Part shown: positions 20,659 through 31,529 of the stretch, piece after piece | How the letters are laid out: each line of letters starts with the position of its first letter | Numbering within the stretch: position 1 is the stretch's first letter | NCBI GenBank assembly: GCA_025201375.1 | Contig: JAIWZP010000050.1 | Coordinates: 1-64,000 of the forward strand | DNA: 64,000 bases | Source: Gongronella butleri | Taxonomy: Eukaryota > Mucoromycota > Mucoromycetes > Mucorales > Cunninghamellaceae | Direction: 5' to 3' | Notes under the pieces: model-generated | Seen by the model: only the letters and a program-made list of their open reading frames with translations | Databases searched by the model: none | Told to the model about the DNA's origin: nothing | Program-made: the position numbers and the translations under genes

Positions 20659-22526
20659 GCAAAAATCCCATCAATAAAATACAAGCGCCACAAAGGGGCT
20701 GCTGGTAGCCCCTGGCCGCGTCGTTATTTTTTCTTCTTCTTGGGAATTGGTGACTACAATAGTCACAGCGCCAAAACCTCATTTGTCATTCAAGCGACGC
20801 AAATCTCTCGAAAAAGCAGCAAAAAACCTGTGGGAGTTGACACTGGGACAAAAGGATGAGAGCAAAGCTGGCATTCGAATGACATTGGGTTTATTCTGGA
20901 GCACCATCATTTGACGTGAGCACATGCATAAAAGTTGCAAAACGTTCATTTCGGTTTTTTGAAGGACGTCCTAAAAGCCCAAAGGCCGATTTCTCGTGCC
21001 GCGCGATAAAGGTCGCGACAGGCTTTTATTTGAGCCCGCATAGACATCACTGGGTCGCGTAGATGGCGAGAAACAACCAGAAGAAAAAATGGCCAAAACC
21101 CCTGGATGCACTCCTGGCCCATTTTCAAAAATCAAAAAGGGTCGCCGGATCGCCTCGAGACTTGGAGAGTAGCAGGAGCTCAGTGCCCGCAACAAGGATG
21201 ACTACGGCGCGGCCGAGCATCGTTAAGCCGGGTGGCGAGAAAATCCACAAAAGGACTCGAAAAACGCCAGATCTTCAATTCAATGCCATGGATTATTGCG
21301 CGCTTTTAGCGGCCTGCAATGAACTTATCTCGTGTATATCATTCGTGTGCACACATGAATGCCCGGAGAGCAAGAAAACACGCTTTAACGTGTGGATGAC
21401 GACGCGTCGAAATCGCGTTTTTTAAAAACAATTTTCGACGCGTTGATATGCCGGATCTTGCATGATCACTGCACCATGCAAATAATACACATGGAGCTTT
21501 GATTGATTCTCTCCGAGGAAATGTCAAGTTTTCGGTATTAGCACGTTCCATCGTCGAAGGATCAGGATTTGAAACAAAGACCTCCAGCTCACTAAACCGC
21601 GATTTTCTACAGATTCACAAAGCAGAATCTCATGAAACTGATCTCGTTGTTATTATCCCTTTGGCACCTGTTGTCCCTCCAAGTATGGGGTTGATTTGAC
21701 GAATTGCGTTTTTTCTTCAACAAAACGTCGCCCCCACTGCGTAAGGTTTTTAAACAGGTGTAGCTTCCCAAATTGCTCACCCAGAGACGCGAGGGGCTGG
21801 TCAAATGAAAGCCTGCTCTCTCTCCTTTCATTTGTGAACAAGCAGTGCATGAAATTTGGCACCCCTCGACGATTGTGCGACATTTACGCATTAAAATTAA
21901 AAATCTGATGATTTCAATCCTTTTTTTTCTTTCGTGTCTCCCTGTCTCTCTCCCTTTGCAATGAGTTGTCTGCCGTTGTCTATTGTCATCTTTTGGCAAT
22001 AATGCTTAGCTTGGTTCGCAAGGATCTTGCAAAAACAAGATTTTCTTTCAAGTAGTCTATTTTTGAGTCTTTTAACCTTGGATTTGCTTATCAATACGGC
22101 TGCTTTATTTGCCCACGAGAGTTCCGAATAGGGTGGAGATGTCAGAATGGCACTTTTTTTGCACGGATTTGACATGATCGAATCCTATTTTCGTCCATTT
22201 TGGCGCCAGAATTGCGCCATCGCGCTCCATCTTGCATTTGAAATGGAAGAGCATTGCTCTGAATACGATAGGACGCAAAAGGAAGCAAAGTGACGCGTCG
22301 GAACGCGATGGCAAAGCGTCTCGTGACGGGTGTGACGTGAAAAAGAGCCAAATTTGAGCAAACGACGCGTTGCCCCGGATGAAATGCAGTGGCCATTATA
22401 GTGCTTAATCGGGGATTGAAACGTGTCCGCCTTGAAAAACAAAACAAGGGCCGCGTGCCAATATAACTTTTTTTTTTTTTTTTTTTTTCCCTTGTTCCTC
22501 TCTTTTTTTTCTGCAATTCACACAAA
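20659..22526. other. Intergenic region before the SUMO gene
   Basis: No gene found. It contains the 3' flank of the Ser-rich gene, with AATAAAATAC near 20674, and short motif-free frames. Just before the SUMO start is a T-rich stretch with a 22-base T run near 22469-22490. Confidence 0.5.
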
Positions 22527-23014
22527 ATGTCTGACAGTGGCGATAAGATCGACAAAAAGGAAGTCGGTGCTCCTTCTGAGCATATCAACTTGAAGGTCGT
22601 TGGTGCTGTAAGTGCTCTTTTCCCGCATTGAACGCGCATCTGACGTTTTTTTTTTGTTAGGACAACAATGAAGTGTTTTTCAAAATCAAGAAGTCGACGC
22701 CTCTTCGCAAGCTGATGGATGCCTACTGTGACCGACAAGGCAAGGCCCCTGGCTCGGTGCGTTTCCTCTATGACGGCAACCGTGTGTTGCCCGTGAACAC
22801 GCCCGACGAGGTAAAATATGCAAAAAAAAAAAAACAAAAAAAAAAACAGGACGATATGAAGTGGGGCGTGCTTGCGTCTCGCGCGCGCTGACGTGTCCCT
22901 TTTTTATGGTGCGCAACAACTCAATTCCTTTTTTTTTTTTTTTATCTTTCCTAGTTGGACATGGAGGATGGTGACACGATTGATGTCATGGTGGAGCAAA
23001 TTGGTGGTTTCTAA
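22527..23014 (+). CDS. SMT3: SUMO (ubiquitin-like modifier Smt3)
   Basis: Three exons, 22527-22607, 22661-22810 and 22955-23014, encode 96 residues. SUMO is conjugated to lysines on nuclear proteins. Family features are the flexible charged N-terminus, EHINLKVVGADNNEVFFKIKK, LMDAYCDRQGK, VRFLYDG and EDGDTIDVMVEQIGG. The protein ends GGF, so a SUMO protease needs to remove only one residue to expose the conjugating Gly-Gly. The second intron contains two A runs directly after its 5' splice site. The 3' flank is T-rich, with an AATAAAG near 23193. Confidence 0.96.
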
Positions 23015-23360
23015 GCAATGGCAACGTTTTCGCGGGCTGTCCACCCCACGCGCGCGTCTGCATTCACACACGGATACACCCTATTTTTACGCCCTTTTGC
23101 GTTTTTTCGTTTCTCGTCATCAATTCATGCCAACTTTCGTTTTTTTTTTCTTTCTATTTTTTTTTTTTTTTTTTACTCGCCATTGCGTCTATCAATAAAG
23201 CAAAAAAAAAAGTGATGTCGGATTGTCTGCACCCCCCATTCATAAACAATAATGTGGTTACTGAGTTTCAACAGCACCCGTGGGCCGCCACGGAACTCCA
23301 AAATCTGTCATTTTGCGTCATTTTCGTTTTCTGTTTTGCTCCACTTTCTCGTTTTTCAGG
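23015..23360. other. Intergenic region between SUMO and Nudix genes
   Basis: Holds the SUMO 3'UTR with long T tracts, and a leader for the Nudix gene. TTTTTCAG lies immediately before the base preceding the ATG at 23361, so a 5'UTR intron is likely to end at 23359. Confidence 0.45.
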
Positions 23361-24248
23361 ATGCCCATCAACTACGACACAAAAAAGCCCCTGACGTTGG
23401 TCTTTCCTATCGACAAGGCGAACAAAAAGGTAAAAAGATACCCGGAAAACGCGTGATTTTCTCGCAGACACGGCCCGTGGCCTAATTTTTTTCTGTTTTT
23501 GACTGCGGCAAGATCCTGCTTGGTATGAAGAAGCGTGGCTTTGGCGCGCACAAGTATAATGGTAAGGCCATTGGAGGGTGGGGGGCGCGCCGACGGCGCA
23601 CGTGGCGCGTCACGTATTAAAATATTGGTATTTTTCAGGCTTTGGCGGCAAATTGGAACCCGGCGAGACCATTGAGCAGGCTGCTCATCGAGAATTGATG
23701 GTAAGCGACGTGCAAATGCTGCGGTCAATTGGCCGTTTCTGACCCAATTTTTTTGATTGACCAGGAGGAGTCCATGGTGGAGGCCAAGGACATGATCAAG
23801 GTGGGCATCAACATGTTTTCGTTTGAAGGCAATCGCGTCGGTATGGAGGTGCACGTGTACCTGGTTACGCAATTTGATGGCGAACCCCAAGAGTAAGACG
23901 TGGCCGAAATGGCGCTGACAAAAATGGGCTCAATTCCTTTTTTTTTCTTTTTGTCCAGGACCGAGGAGATGCGTCCACAATGGTTTGATTATGCCGACAT
24001 TCCGTATGCTCAAATGTGGTCTGACGATGCGCAATGGCTGCCTGTGGTGCTTGGTGGCGAGTCGTTTGTGGGCGAATATCACTTTGCAGAGGTAAATAAA
24101 AGAAAAAAAGAAAAAGATAGAAGAAGTGGTCACGCGACACGACTTTTTATTCATCGACCTTTTTCTCGGGATATCACAGGACCAAACGACGATTCTGTCG
24201 CAAGCGCTGACCACCGTGACGCAGGTGCCCGCCGCTTTCCCACAATGA
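23361..24248 (+). CDS. Nudix hydrolase, MTH1/NUDT1-like (oxidised purine nucleotide sanitation)
   Basis: Six exons: 23361-23429, 23513-23561, 23639-23700, 23765-23892, 23959-24091 and 24180-24248; total 169 residues. MTH1-type enzymes hydrolyse oxidised purine nucleoside triphosphates such as 8-oxo-dGTP to the monophosphate. The Nudix box is residues 43-65: Gly43, Glu49, then RELMEESMV with Arg57, Glu58, Glu61 and Glu62 all present. The usual Gly near the end of the box is Met64. Flanking features fit MTH1: LLGMKKRGFGAHKYNGFGGK before the box and RPQWFDYADIPYAQMW after it. Exon 2 uses a weak-looking AAG acceptor at 23510-23512. The Ssk1-like gene follows on the same strand. Confidence 0.9.
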
Positions 24249-24547
24249 AAAAAGAATAAAAAAGTGACCCGATGACTTTTTGTGTCACGTTGAAAAAAAA
24301 GGTCGTGCGGGGAGCGGGTCCGTTCTGTGCGAGGAAAAAAAAAGAAAGCTCTTTTAATTTTTGGTTATTTTTTGTTTTTTCCTTTGTTTCTGTTTCTTTT
24401 TTTTTTTTACTTCTTTTTCTTTTTTTTCTTTTCTTCTTTAATTTTTGTTCCTTTTTGCACACCGCGCCCCCTCACCTTGACTTGCTTGTTGATGTCTTGC
24501 TCGTGAGTGTGATCCCAGTTTTGTATATCGTTTTCCACGCCATCAAT

Positions 24548-27500
24548 ATGCCAGTTTTGCGCGATCCAGTTGCATCCGATACCCTGTTGCCGCCGCATCC
24601 CGCGTTAATGAGGCTGCGTCTGCACGGGTCGTCGTACCATGCGCTTGTGAAGCAGCTTGGGTTGCTTGGGTGCGTGTTGGCGGTGTGTGCATGGCCCATG
24701 TGGTGGAATTCCGTGTGGTGGAGCTGCATGGCTGCATGGATCTTTGTCCAACCCGCCGCACAGGCCGCCATTCTTTGCCGCCTTGGCCTGTGCACCGCGT
24801 TTGTATGTGCCGCCATTAGCCTTGTCACGGGTCATGCTGCAACGTGGGCATTGTCGCCATTGGCCGCGTTTGCGCTCGCCTTTCAATGGTGTGGCCAAAC
24901 GTGTGAATGTCAGAAGCAAGTGGACGATTTTATGGTTCAGCAGGAGCGTGCACATGCCCAATGGGTCGACACGCTCAAGCGTGAATGGACAGATTGTGCG
25001 CAAATGGTCCATGCCGCTCTGGACCAGCTCTTACCCCCCACATTTTATGCCCAACGACACGAAATCCTCAGCGCATGCTGCTTACCCGTGCCCATCACCA
25101 ACTTGGCCGCCATACACACAGTCATGCACCACCTGAAAATGCTCGCCGATCGCATCCCATTATTCCAATCATCCGAAAACCCACCTTCTTCCACGATTCG
25201 TCGCGAATTCGATCCAAGCACACTCATCCAAAACGTCGGCGACGGCATCGCCGCACTTGCCACCTCCAATGCCGTCAATCTCATCCTGTACCATACCGAC
25301 AATGCATTGACAACCTATCAAGTCATTGGCGACGACGACGCCATCAAACAAGCCCTGTTTTCGGTAAAAAAAAAAAAAAAAAAAGTGAAAAAAAGTGAAA
25401 AAAAGTGAAAAAAATGAAAATCTCATTTTTTTACCATTATTTCCAGCTCATTCGCAATATCATGGACGAATGCACGCCTGGTGCATGCATTGAAGTCGGG
25501 CTGGATCAGCAACAAATGGAAGAAAAGTGCATTGTGAGCTTCCAAGTGCTACATACACCCTCCACGTCGCTTGCGCCCGCAGCCCTCCGCGCTCCACCCC
25601 CTACCAGCGCCCCATCGACATTGGATTCCGCCGAAAAGGAGCCATTGGCACTGACGTTCGTGACCAAGGCATTGATTGCCTATGGTCATGGACAACTTGT
25701 GCCTGTTCAGCGAGGATATCACGTGACGTACGCGTTGGCGATGGGCACTGACCAGCGACAACGACGCCTGACCATGGAAAGATCGCTGCTGGATTTGCGG
25801 CACCATATTCAATACGCGACGGAGCCGACGTTGAGCGAACTGAACGAGTTTTTGCAAAAATTGCACGGGATTCGCATGTTGATCCATGCACCGGAGCGCA
25901 GCTTGTTTGCCAAGCACTTGACGAGCTGCCTGGCCAGCTGGAATGCCGATATTTGCCATGTACCGATCCTGCGGTACCCATTACACATCATGTCGCCTGG
26001 AACCGTGTCCAGTTCTTCGTCCAGCACACCCACCGCATCTTCTTCGGCGGCGGCGGCTGTGGCGGCGGCGGCTGCTGCTGCAACAAGCTCCACTACGATC
26101 AATTCAACAAGCAGCACGTCCAACACATCCACAGCCGTGGCCACACCTGCAGGCACGCCCAATGCCCCGCCCATCTCGACACAAAATCCACAAAAGGAGG
26201 ATCCGGACCAACAACAAACGACGCCGCCGGCATTCATCCTCATTGACGATGATCTGCCAACACTGGAGCGCCTGCTGCAAGAGTACAAGCGTGGACCCGC
26301 CAAGAAAAAGCAACCACGCGCCATTGTGTATTTTTCAACATTGCGTGATGTGCGCCGCCTACGCGAAATGGTCATGCAAGTGTGTGCCGCCGTCCATCCA
26401 CCGCCTCGCGTCATTGTCGTGCCCAATCCATGTGGACCGAGGCGCTTTCTCACGGCATTGCATCTCGCATGGCATGATCCCGTCGTCGACCCGCAATTCG
26501 TCCCCATTGCCACATGCCCGACCCAATTGCCCATCTACTCGACAACCTCCACGCCGTCCATTTCAAACCCCGCAGCCGCCGACTATCTCATGCGCGTGTC
26601 CACGCCGTCACCCTCGAGTTCCAGGCAAGGATCTGAAGATATGGGCTATTTTGCCCCGCGACCGGGCCATCCATCCGCGTCGCGGTCCACAGAAACCTCG
26701 CCTGCCGCTCCCAGCAGCGTGCAGGGCGTGTCACCGTCGCAACGCACGCTGCAGAGGCGCCTCAGGTCACATAGTCATAGCATCCATCGCCATGGCGAAT
26801 TGACCGCAGCGTCAACGCCGCTCTTGCCAATGACAACCGCGCACGCCAGCCGGACCCCACCAGCCCCAGGCGTCCATGCGCTGCCGCCCTACCCGTCCGT
26901 GTCCACCTCATTGCATCACAAATTCAGCAATGACGAATTACGCCTGCCCAGCCCATTGGATCGCAAGGGCACGCCGACATCCGGCCCCACCAGTGGCACC
27001 ACGCCGTCGCCAGCAGCCACCTCGGCGGGCGCAACTCCCAGTAAAACCTCGGCCGCGCAAACCCCAGCGGTCGATCACCCATCATCGGCCACATCCACGG
27101 GCGCCGTCACATCTCCTTCCGCTGCAACCCAAGAACAAAGAAGCGGACCAAAATACAAGATCAGCCATCGCAAAAAGAAGGACAAATCAAAGCCGACCCC
27201 TTGGTGGAGCCCTCCTATCCACGTTCTCATCGTCGAAGGTAAAAAAAGAAAACGAAAAAAAGAGCCATTGCCGAGCGATCCCCCCCAGGGGTTCAAATCG
27301 CACGCACCGGAATTGGCAACGTGGGGCGCGCTCAGGGAAAAAAAAATTGAGGGCAAGGGGAGGCAACATGGAGACGAGGAGGAAGGAAAAAAAAAGGCGC
27401 ACATTCTCATTTTTTTTTTTTTTGTTCCATGGTTGCAGACAACATGATCAATCAAGCCATCTTGTCGACATGGATGAAAAAGCACAAGATCCAGTACGAG

Positions 27501-28566
27501 GTGGCCAGCGACGGCAAGCAGGCTGTGGAAAAATGGCAGAATGGCTCATTCCATTTGATTTTGGTAAGAAAGATGCCCCTCTCCCCCCTTCCCCCCCTTT
27601 TTTTTTTTTTGGCTTTCTCAGGGAAACATCACTTTTGCGGAGGTTGCAATGGATTTTTTTTATTTTTTTTTGCCATGGGAACGTGTCAGATGGCTCATTT
27701 TACTTTTTGTCGCCCCCTTGTTTTTTTTCTTTTATCTATAGATGGACATTCAATTGCCTGTGATGAGCGGCATTGACGCGACAAAGACGATCCGGGCCAA
27801 GGAAAAGGATAAAAACATTGGTGTGCTGACGGAATTGTCTGAGCAATTCAAGGCGCCGGTGATCATTGTGGCTCTGACAGCATCATCGCTTGAATCTGAT
27901 CGGCAAGCGGCACTTGCTGCAGGGTGCAATGACTTTTTGACCAAGCCTGTCAGTCTTGAATGGCTTGAAAAGAAGATCATGGAGTGGGGATGCATGCAGG
28001 CACTAATTGACGTCGAAGGATGGCGCCAATGGAAGCGCACAGCCGACCCACTGCCTGCCGTCTCTGAAGCAACGCGCTCGCTGGCCGACCTAAAGACAAA
28101 AAACGCGTCGTCCCCCAGCATCTCTTCCATAAAGGCATCGAATTCCCCTTTGATGCGCACAAATGGCTCCATGGACTCCAATAATGCCATGGAAAGCAGC
28201 GCGACAACACTTGGCTCCATATCGGACACGCCCCACCACCGCGACGATCCCATCCCACGTCCTACCACCGCTGCACCGGACGTTGCTTCCTCGGGGTCGT
28301 CCTACGAAAAACCATCCATGCCCACCAATCAGCCCCAATTGTTCGCCGCTGCCATCAAACAGCCGTCCACAACCATCCACCTCAACATCCCACCACCGCC
28401 GCCACTCGGCCCCTCGTCATCCACCTCCTCGGCATCTTCCACAACATCAGGCCAACCTCCTCCGCCCAATGGCATCCTCCTCAAAGGCGCATCCACTCTT
28501 GCAAGCAAGCGCATCGCCGCCAAACCAAAGATGCTTGTTCGCAAGGTCGACCCGTCCGCCAGCTAG
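24548..28566 (+). CDS. SSK1: Ssk1/Mcs4-type response regulator with predicted membrane anchor
   Basis: Four exons: 24548-25363, 25447-27238, 27439-27563 and 27742-28566; 1185 residues. Ssk1 relays phosphorelay status to the MAP kinase kinase kinase of the HOG pathway. The receiver domain is residues about 863-990: HVLIVEDN, phospho-acceptor Asp913 (LILMDIQLPVMSG), Thr957 (ALTAS) and Lys979 (LTKPVS). Upstream, residues about 230-300 (VGDGIAAL, VNLILYH, LIRNIMDECTPGACIEVGL) match the degenerate histidine-kinase-like region of Ssk1. Residues about 35-120 are strongly hydrophobic with three or four likely membrane spans, unlike the soluble yeast protein. The middle is Ser/Thr/Ala-rich with an A7 run. 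The next upstream in-frame ATG (24272) would add T-run-encoded Phe, so 24548 was chosen. Confidence 0.87.
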
Positions 28567-29230
28567 CATCCCCCATTCCACCCCCCTTCATTTTGTATTC
28601 TAAAGTAAAGCACGGAGCAATTGGCTCTTTTTTTTGAGAAAAAGAAAAATGGGCAATTGCGCTCGTGAAACGTCGCCCATCTCTGCAAAAATTGGATAGA
28701 GAGAGAGAGAGAGAAAGAAAGGGGGGAGGCAAAAGAACTAAGGAATAAAAAAAAGGGGGGAGGAGGAGGAGGAGAAGCAAGTAGACAGATCAAGGAGAGC
28801 AACAACCTGGACCGGCTCATTAGGGAAAATTGGAAGGGATTGTGCGTCAAAAAATGAGGGGGGTGAGTACAAAAACAAGGAGGCACATCTCATGACACAA
28901 TTGCTAAAGTTTAATCGACCTGTTCAGCCCAAGGTTGGCCCTTGGCTTATTTTTGGAAAACAATAGGATGTTGGTCTCCTTTTGACACTTTTTGGGTGGT
29001 CGTGCTGGGAGCATGCTTTCACCCTCCCCCCCCTTCTCCTTCCATCCCATCTATTTGATGATCAGCAAAAAGCAAGCCCACGTCGCTCACATTTCCCTTT
29101 TTTTTTTTCTCATCTTTTTTTTTTTTTTTTCTCTTTTTCCAACCCATTCCTCTCTCTCTCTCTCTCTCTCTTTTTTTTTTTTTTTAGCCGTTTTGGCACA
29201 CCCCTCACACTCTTTTTTTTTATATACGAA
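28567..29230. other. Intergenic region upstream of the coiled-coil gene
   Basis: Contains GA repeats at about 28698-28714, GGA repeats at 28758-28773, and CT repeats at about 29150-29170 followed by a T run and TTAG. The CT/T block is a typical strong pyrimidine leader and could include a 5'UTR intron acceptor near 29186. No gene is seen. Confidence 0.5.
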
Positions 29231-30775
29231 ATGAACAATAAATCCTTTTCACAGCAGCGCGCCATCCTGCGCCCTACCAAGCACGCCGCATTTTTTGCCG
29301 ACGACGACGATGATGACGATGACGATTACGACGATTTGTCGTTTCACGAGGCAAGCTCGATGAGCAGCGCCAAGGCTGACACGCTGATGCTTGCGCAATT
29401 CCTGTCGTCGACAAGCCCGGATCAATTCAACAAGACGGCATCGCTCAATAAAAAGCAACGAGCGTCGCGCCTGTTCAATCGGTTGAAAAAGAAGTCACCG
29501 CAATTGCTTCCTTTGCTCCAAAAGGAATTGTCGCCGGCTCTCAAGGCGAACAGCGTGCGCAGCATCGCGTCCGCCGACAAGAAGCGGCACATTCCATTGC
29601 CCGTCTACACACCGCCACCGCCACCGTCATCGTCGCTCATGAAAAAGGCAAGGTCCGCGGCTACCACAATGCCCATGGGAGGCAACAACGCTTACCAGAC
29701 TCAACAGCAGCAGCAGCAGCATCAACAACAGCAACAACCTCAATTGCAGCCATTGCCATTGCAAACGCCGCAACAACAGCAACAAGCGCGGTATCGCGCG
29801 CGAATGGACGCGCATGACGCGTCGTCCTTGGAAAAGCAACAAGCTGCGCCCATGATGACGCGCCCCAATGTCGCGTCGTCCATGGTGGCGCGCAGCCAGA
29901 GTCACGCGCCGCCCACCACGTCGTCGCTGTCCAAGGCAACCGCGTCGCCAGCAGCCAAGGCCGTCCTGCGCTCGTCACCATCGCACCACCACGGTGTCCA
30001 CGTGCGTGCATCTGCCGTTGTGCGCTCGGCATCCACCACATCGTCGCGCTTGCCGTTGCGCGATTCAGGCGTGTACAGCGACACTTCCATGGACAAGGAC
30101 GTCGATTGGATCCCGCCCGTTCCCGCAAAATCACAGCACAGACCCAGACGCTCGCCCTCGGACCACCACAACCTCACACCGTCCTCGTCCACATCCGCAC
30201 ACTCGGTCCACACAACATCCAGCGTCGCCGACCGCCGCCGCCAGTCCCACCACAGCACCAATAACCCCCATCCGTCCTCGTCCTCGCGCAGACGCACCAT
30301 CCGCCATGTCCAGGTCCAAACCGACGACGTGGAAAATGACAAATTAAACTCCCAAATCGTCATGAATTGCCCGCGCTGCCACCATCACATGAAGGTCGAG
30401 CCAATCAATGACGAAAAGCACCCGAAAACCATGTCGTCCGCCTCGTCGCTGCAATCCATCCCCATGACACAAGGCAGACGCACATCGTGCCCCGCTTTCC
30501 TGCCCACCGGCAACCGCCTCATCGACGAGCAACAAAAGAAGCTCGAAAAGCAGCATGACAAGGACGAACACCAGCGCCTGCTGTCCATGATCGAAGAACT
30601 CAAGGTTCAATTGGCAGAGGAACAGGCTTCGCGACACCAGCTCGAGATCGCCATCAAGCGCCAGCAAACAGCCTCCGAGAAACGCGACATGGTCGCACGC
30701 GAGGTCGATCGTTGGAAAGAGGATGTCCATTGGCTAAACGACAGACTCTCCACTCTCCCCGCACCACGCAACTAG
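29231..30775 (+). CDS. Unidentified low-complexity protein with C-terminal coiled coil
   Basis: Single-exon gene of 514 residues. I do not recognise the family. The N-terminus (ILRPTKHAAFFAD) is followed by a run of nine Asp, then ADTLMLAQFLSSTSPDQF, a short motif of the FL(x)STGP kind seen near the start of several large fungal proteins. A basic stretch (RASRLFNRLKKK) follows. The middle is rich in Gln (CAG/CAA tracts), Ser, His and Pro. Near residue 378 is a possible zinc-binding NCPRCHHHMKVE. The last 85 residues form a charged coiled coil (IDEQQKKLEKQHDKDEHQ, EELKVQLAEEQASRHQLE). Scaffold or cell-polarity roles are plausible but not shown. The open frame extends upstream without an ATG, so 29231 is the best start. 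Confidence 0.72.
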   Translation: MNNKSFSQQRAILRPTKHAAFFADDDDDDDDDYDDLSFHEASSMSSAKADTLMLAQFLSSTSPDQFNKTASLNKKQRASRLFNRLKKKSPQLLPLLQKELSPALKANSVRSIASADKKRHIPLPVYTPPPPPSSSLMKKARSAATTMPMGGNNAYQTQQQQQQHQQQQQPQLQPLPLQTPQQQQQARYRARMDAHDASSLEKQQAAPMMTRPNVASSMVARSQSHAPPTTSSLSKATASPAAKAVLRSSPSHHHGVHVRASAVVRSASTTSSRLPLRDSGVYSDTSMDKDVDWIPPVPAKSQHRPRRSPSDHHNLTPSSSTSAHSVHTTSSVADRRRQSHHSTNNPHPSSSSRRRTIRHVQVQTDDVENDKLNSQIVMNCPRCHHHMKVEPINDEKHPKTMSSASSLQSIPMTQGRRTSCPAFLPTGNRLIDEQQKKLEKQHDKDEHQRLLSMIEELKVQLAEEQASRHQLEIAIKRQQTASEKRDMVAREVDRWKEDVHWLNDRLSTLPAPRN

Positions 30776-31380
30776 AAATGCTCGCCCCCCCCTACACATT
30801 CCTTTTCAACACACCCACCCAAACACCACTCGCTTTGTTGTTCTTGCTACTGCTTCTTCTCTCGTATTCTCTCTTTTTCTATACTTACCCCCCATTTCAC
30901 ACGCTCCTTTTCTCTTCACTCGTTTGTTACTATGGATAATAATAAATATTTTTCAAATAAAAGGTCCCCACTACAATGGCTCAATATTAAAATATTGCCT
31001 AGGGACTAACAAAAATGGTGGAAAATCTATAAACTTGACGTTGCTCGAGTTACAGCTAATCGATTCGTTTCAAATTTGAAAAAAACGAATTCTAGTAGAC
31101 GCTTGGTCTTTCCATAAATAAAAGTGTAGAAATCACGGTTTTGACGCGCTTGACGTGTCAATGCCTCGTGCAAACAGCGATAAAACCAGAAAACGTAGTC
31201 TTGCCGCTGCGTCTGCTCTTCTTTGGCGTGCATTGTTCAATCGGGCAATGTCGCCGCTCCGCTCTACTGTAAAAAAAGGTTGTTGCTGTCGCCTGGTCAT
31301 CTCAATTTAAGTGTAATTCATGCGCTTTGCGGGAAGAATGCGCAGTTTCCACAATCTCAGTCTCGGTATGGGCGCATCAT

Positions 31381-31419
<39 letters not shown>

Positions 31420-31529
31420 GCGGTGCGCGGACAAAAGGGCGCTTTGAGCAATGATAGGTTGCGCCACTGCCTCGCATCCAGCGCAACCACAAACGGATGA
31501 TTAGGCTAAGGCCATACCCTTTTTGCTGG
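30776..31529. other. 3' flank of the coiled-coil gene and a 33-base A run
   Basis: AATAAATA and AATAAAAGG near 30940-30962 are probable poly(A) signals. A pure 33-base A run lies at 31383-31415. A TACTGTA footprint is at 31265-31271. No gene is found. Confidence 0.5.
31383..31415. repeat. 33-base A homopolymer
   Basis: Longest homopolymer in the window. It could be the tail of an old retro-inserted transcript, but no recognisable body precedes it. Confidence 0.9.

Noticed and set aside
24272..24547. Upstream start for the Ssk1-like gene
   Set aside because: It would encode a long Phe/Leu stretch from T runs. The last residues before 24548 are hydrophobic and could be a further span, so transcript data could reverse this choice.
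25943..26803. Plus-strand 286-codon frame rich in Pro, Arg and His
   Set aside because: It is a +1 shadow of Ssk1 exon 2, where biased codons keep other frames open.
27270..27320. GGGGTTCAAATCGCACGC, similar to a tRNA T-loop
   Set aside because: It lies inside an Ssk1 intron, and no matching acceptor, D-arm or anticodon arm is found at the right spacing. I found no tRNA gene anywhere in the window.
28982..29230. Upstream in-frame extension of the coiled-coil gene
   Set aside because: The extension translates CT and T runs into poly-Phe/Leu/Ser and lies in a typical pyrimidine leader; the ATG at 29231 begins the first protein-like sequence.
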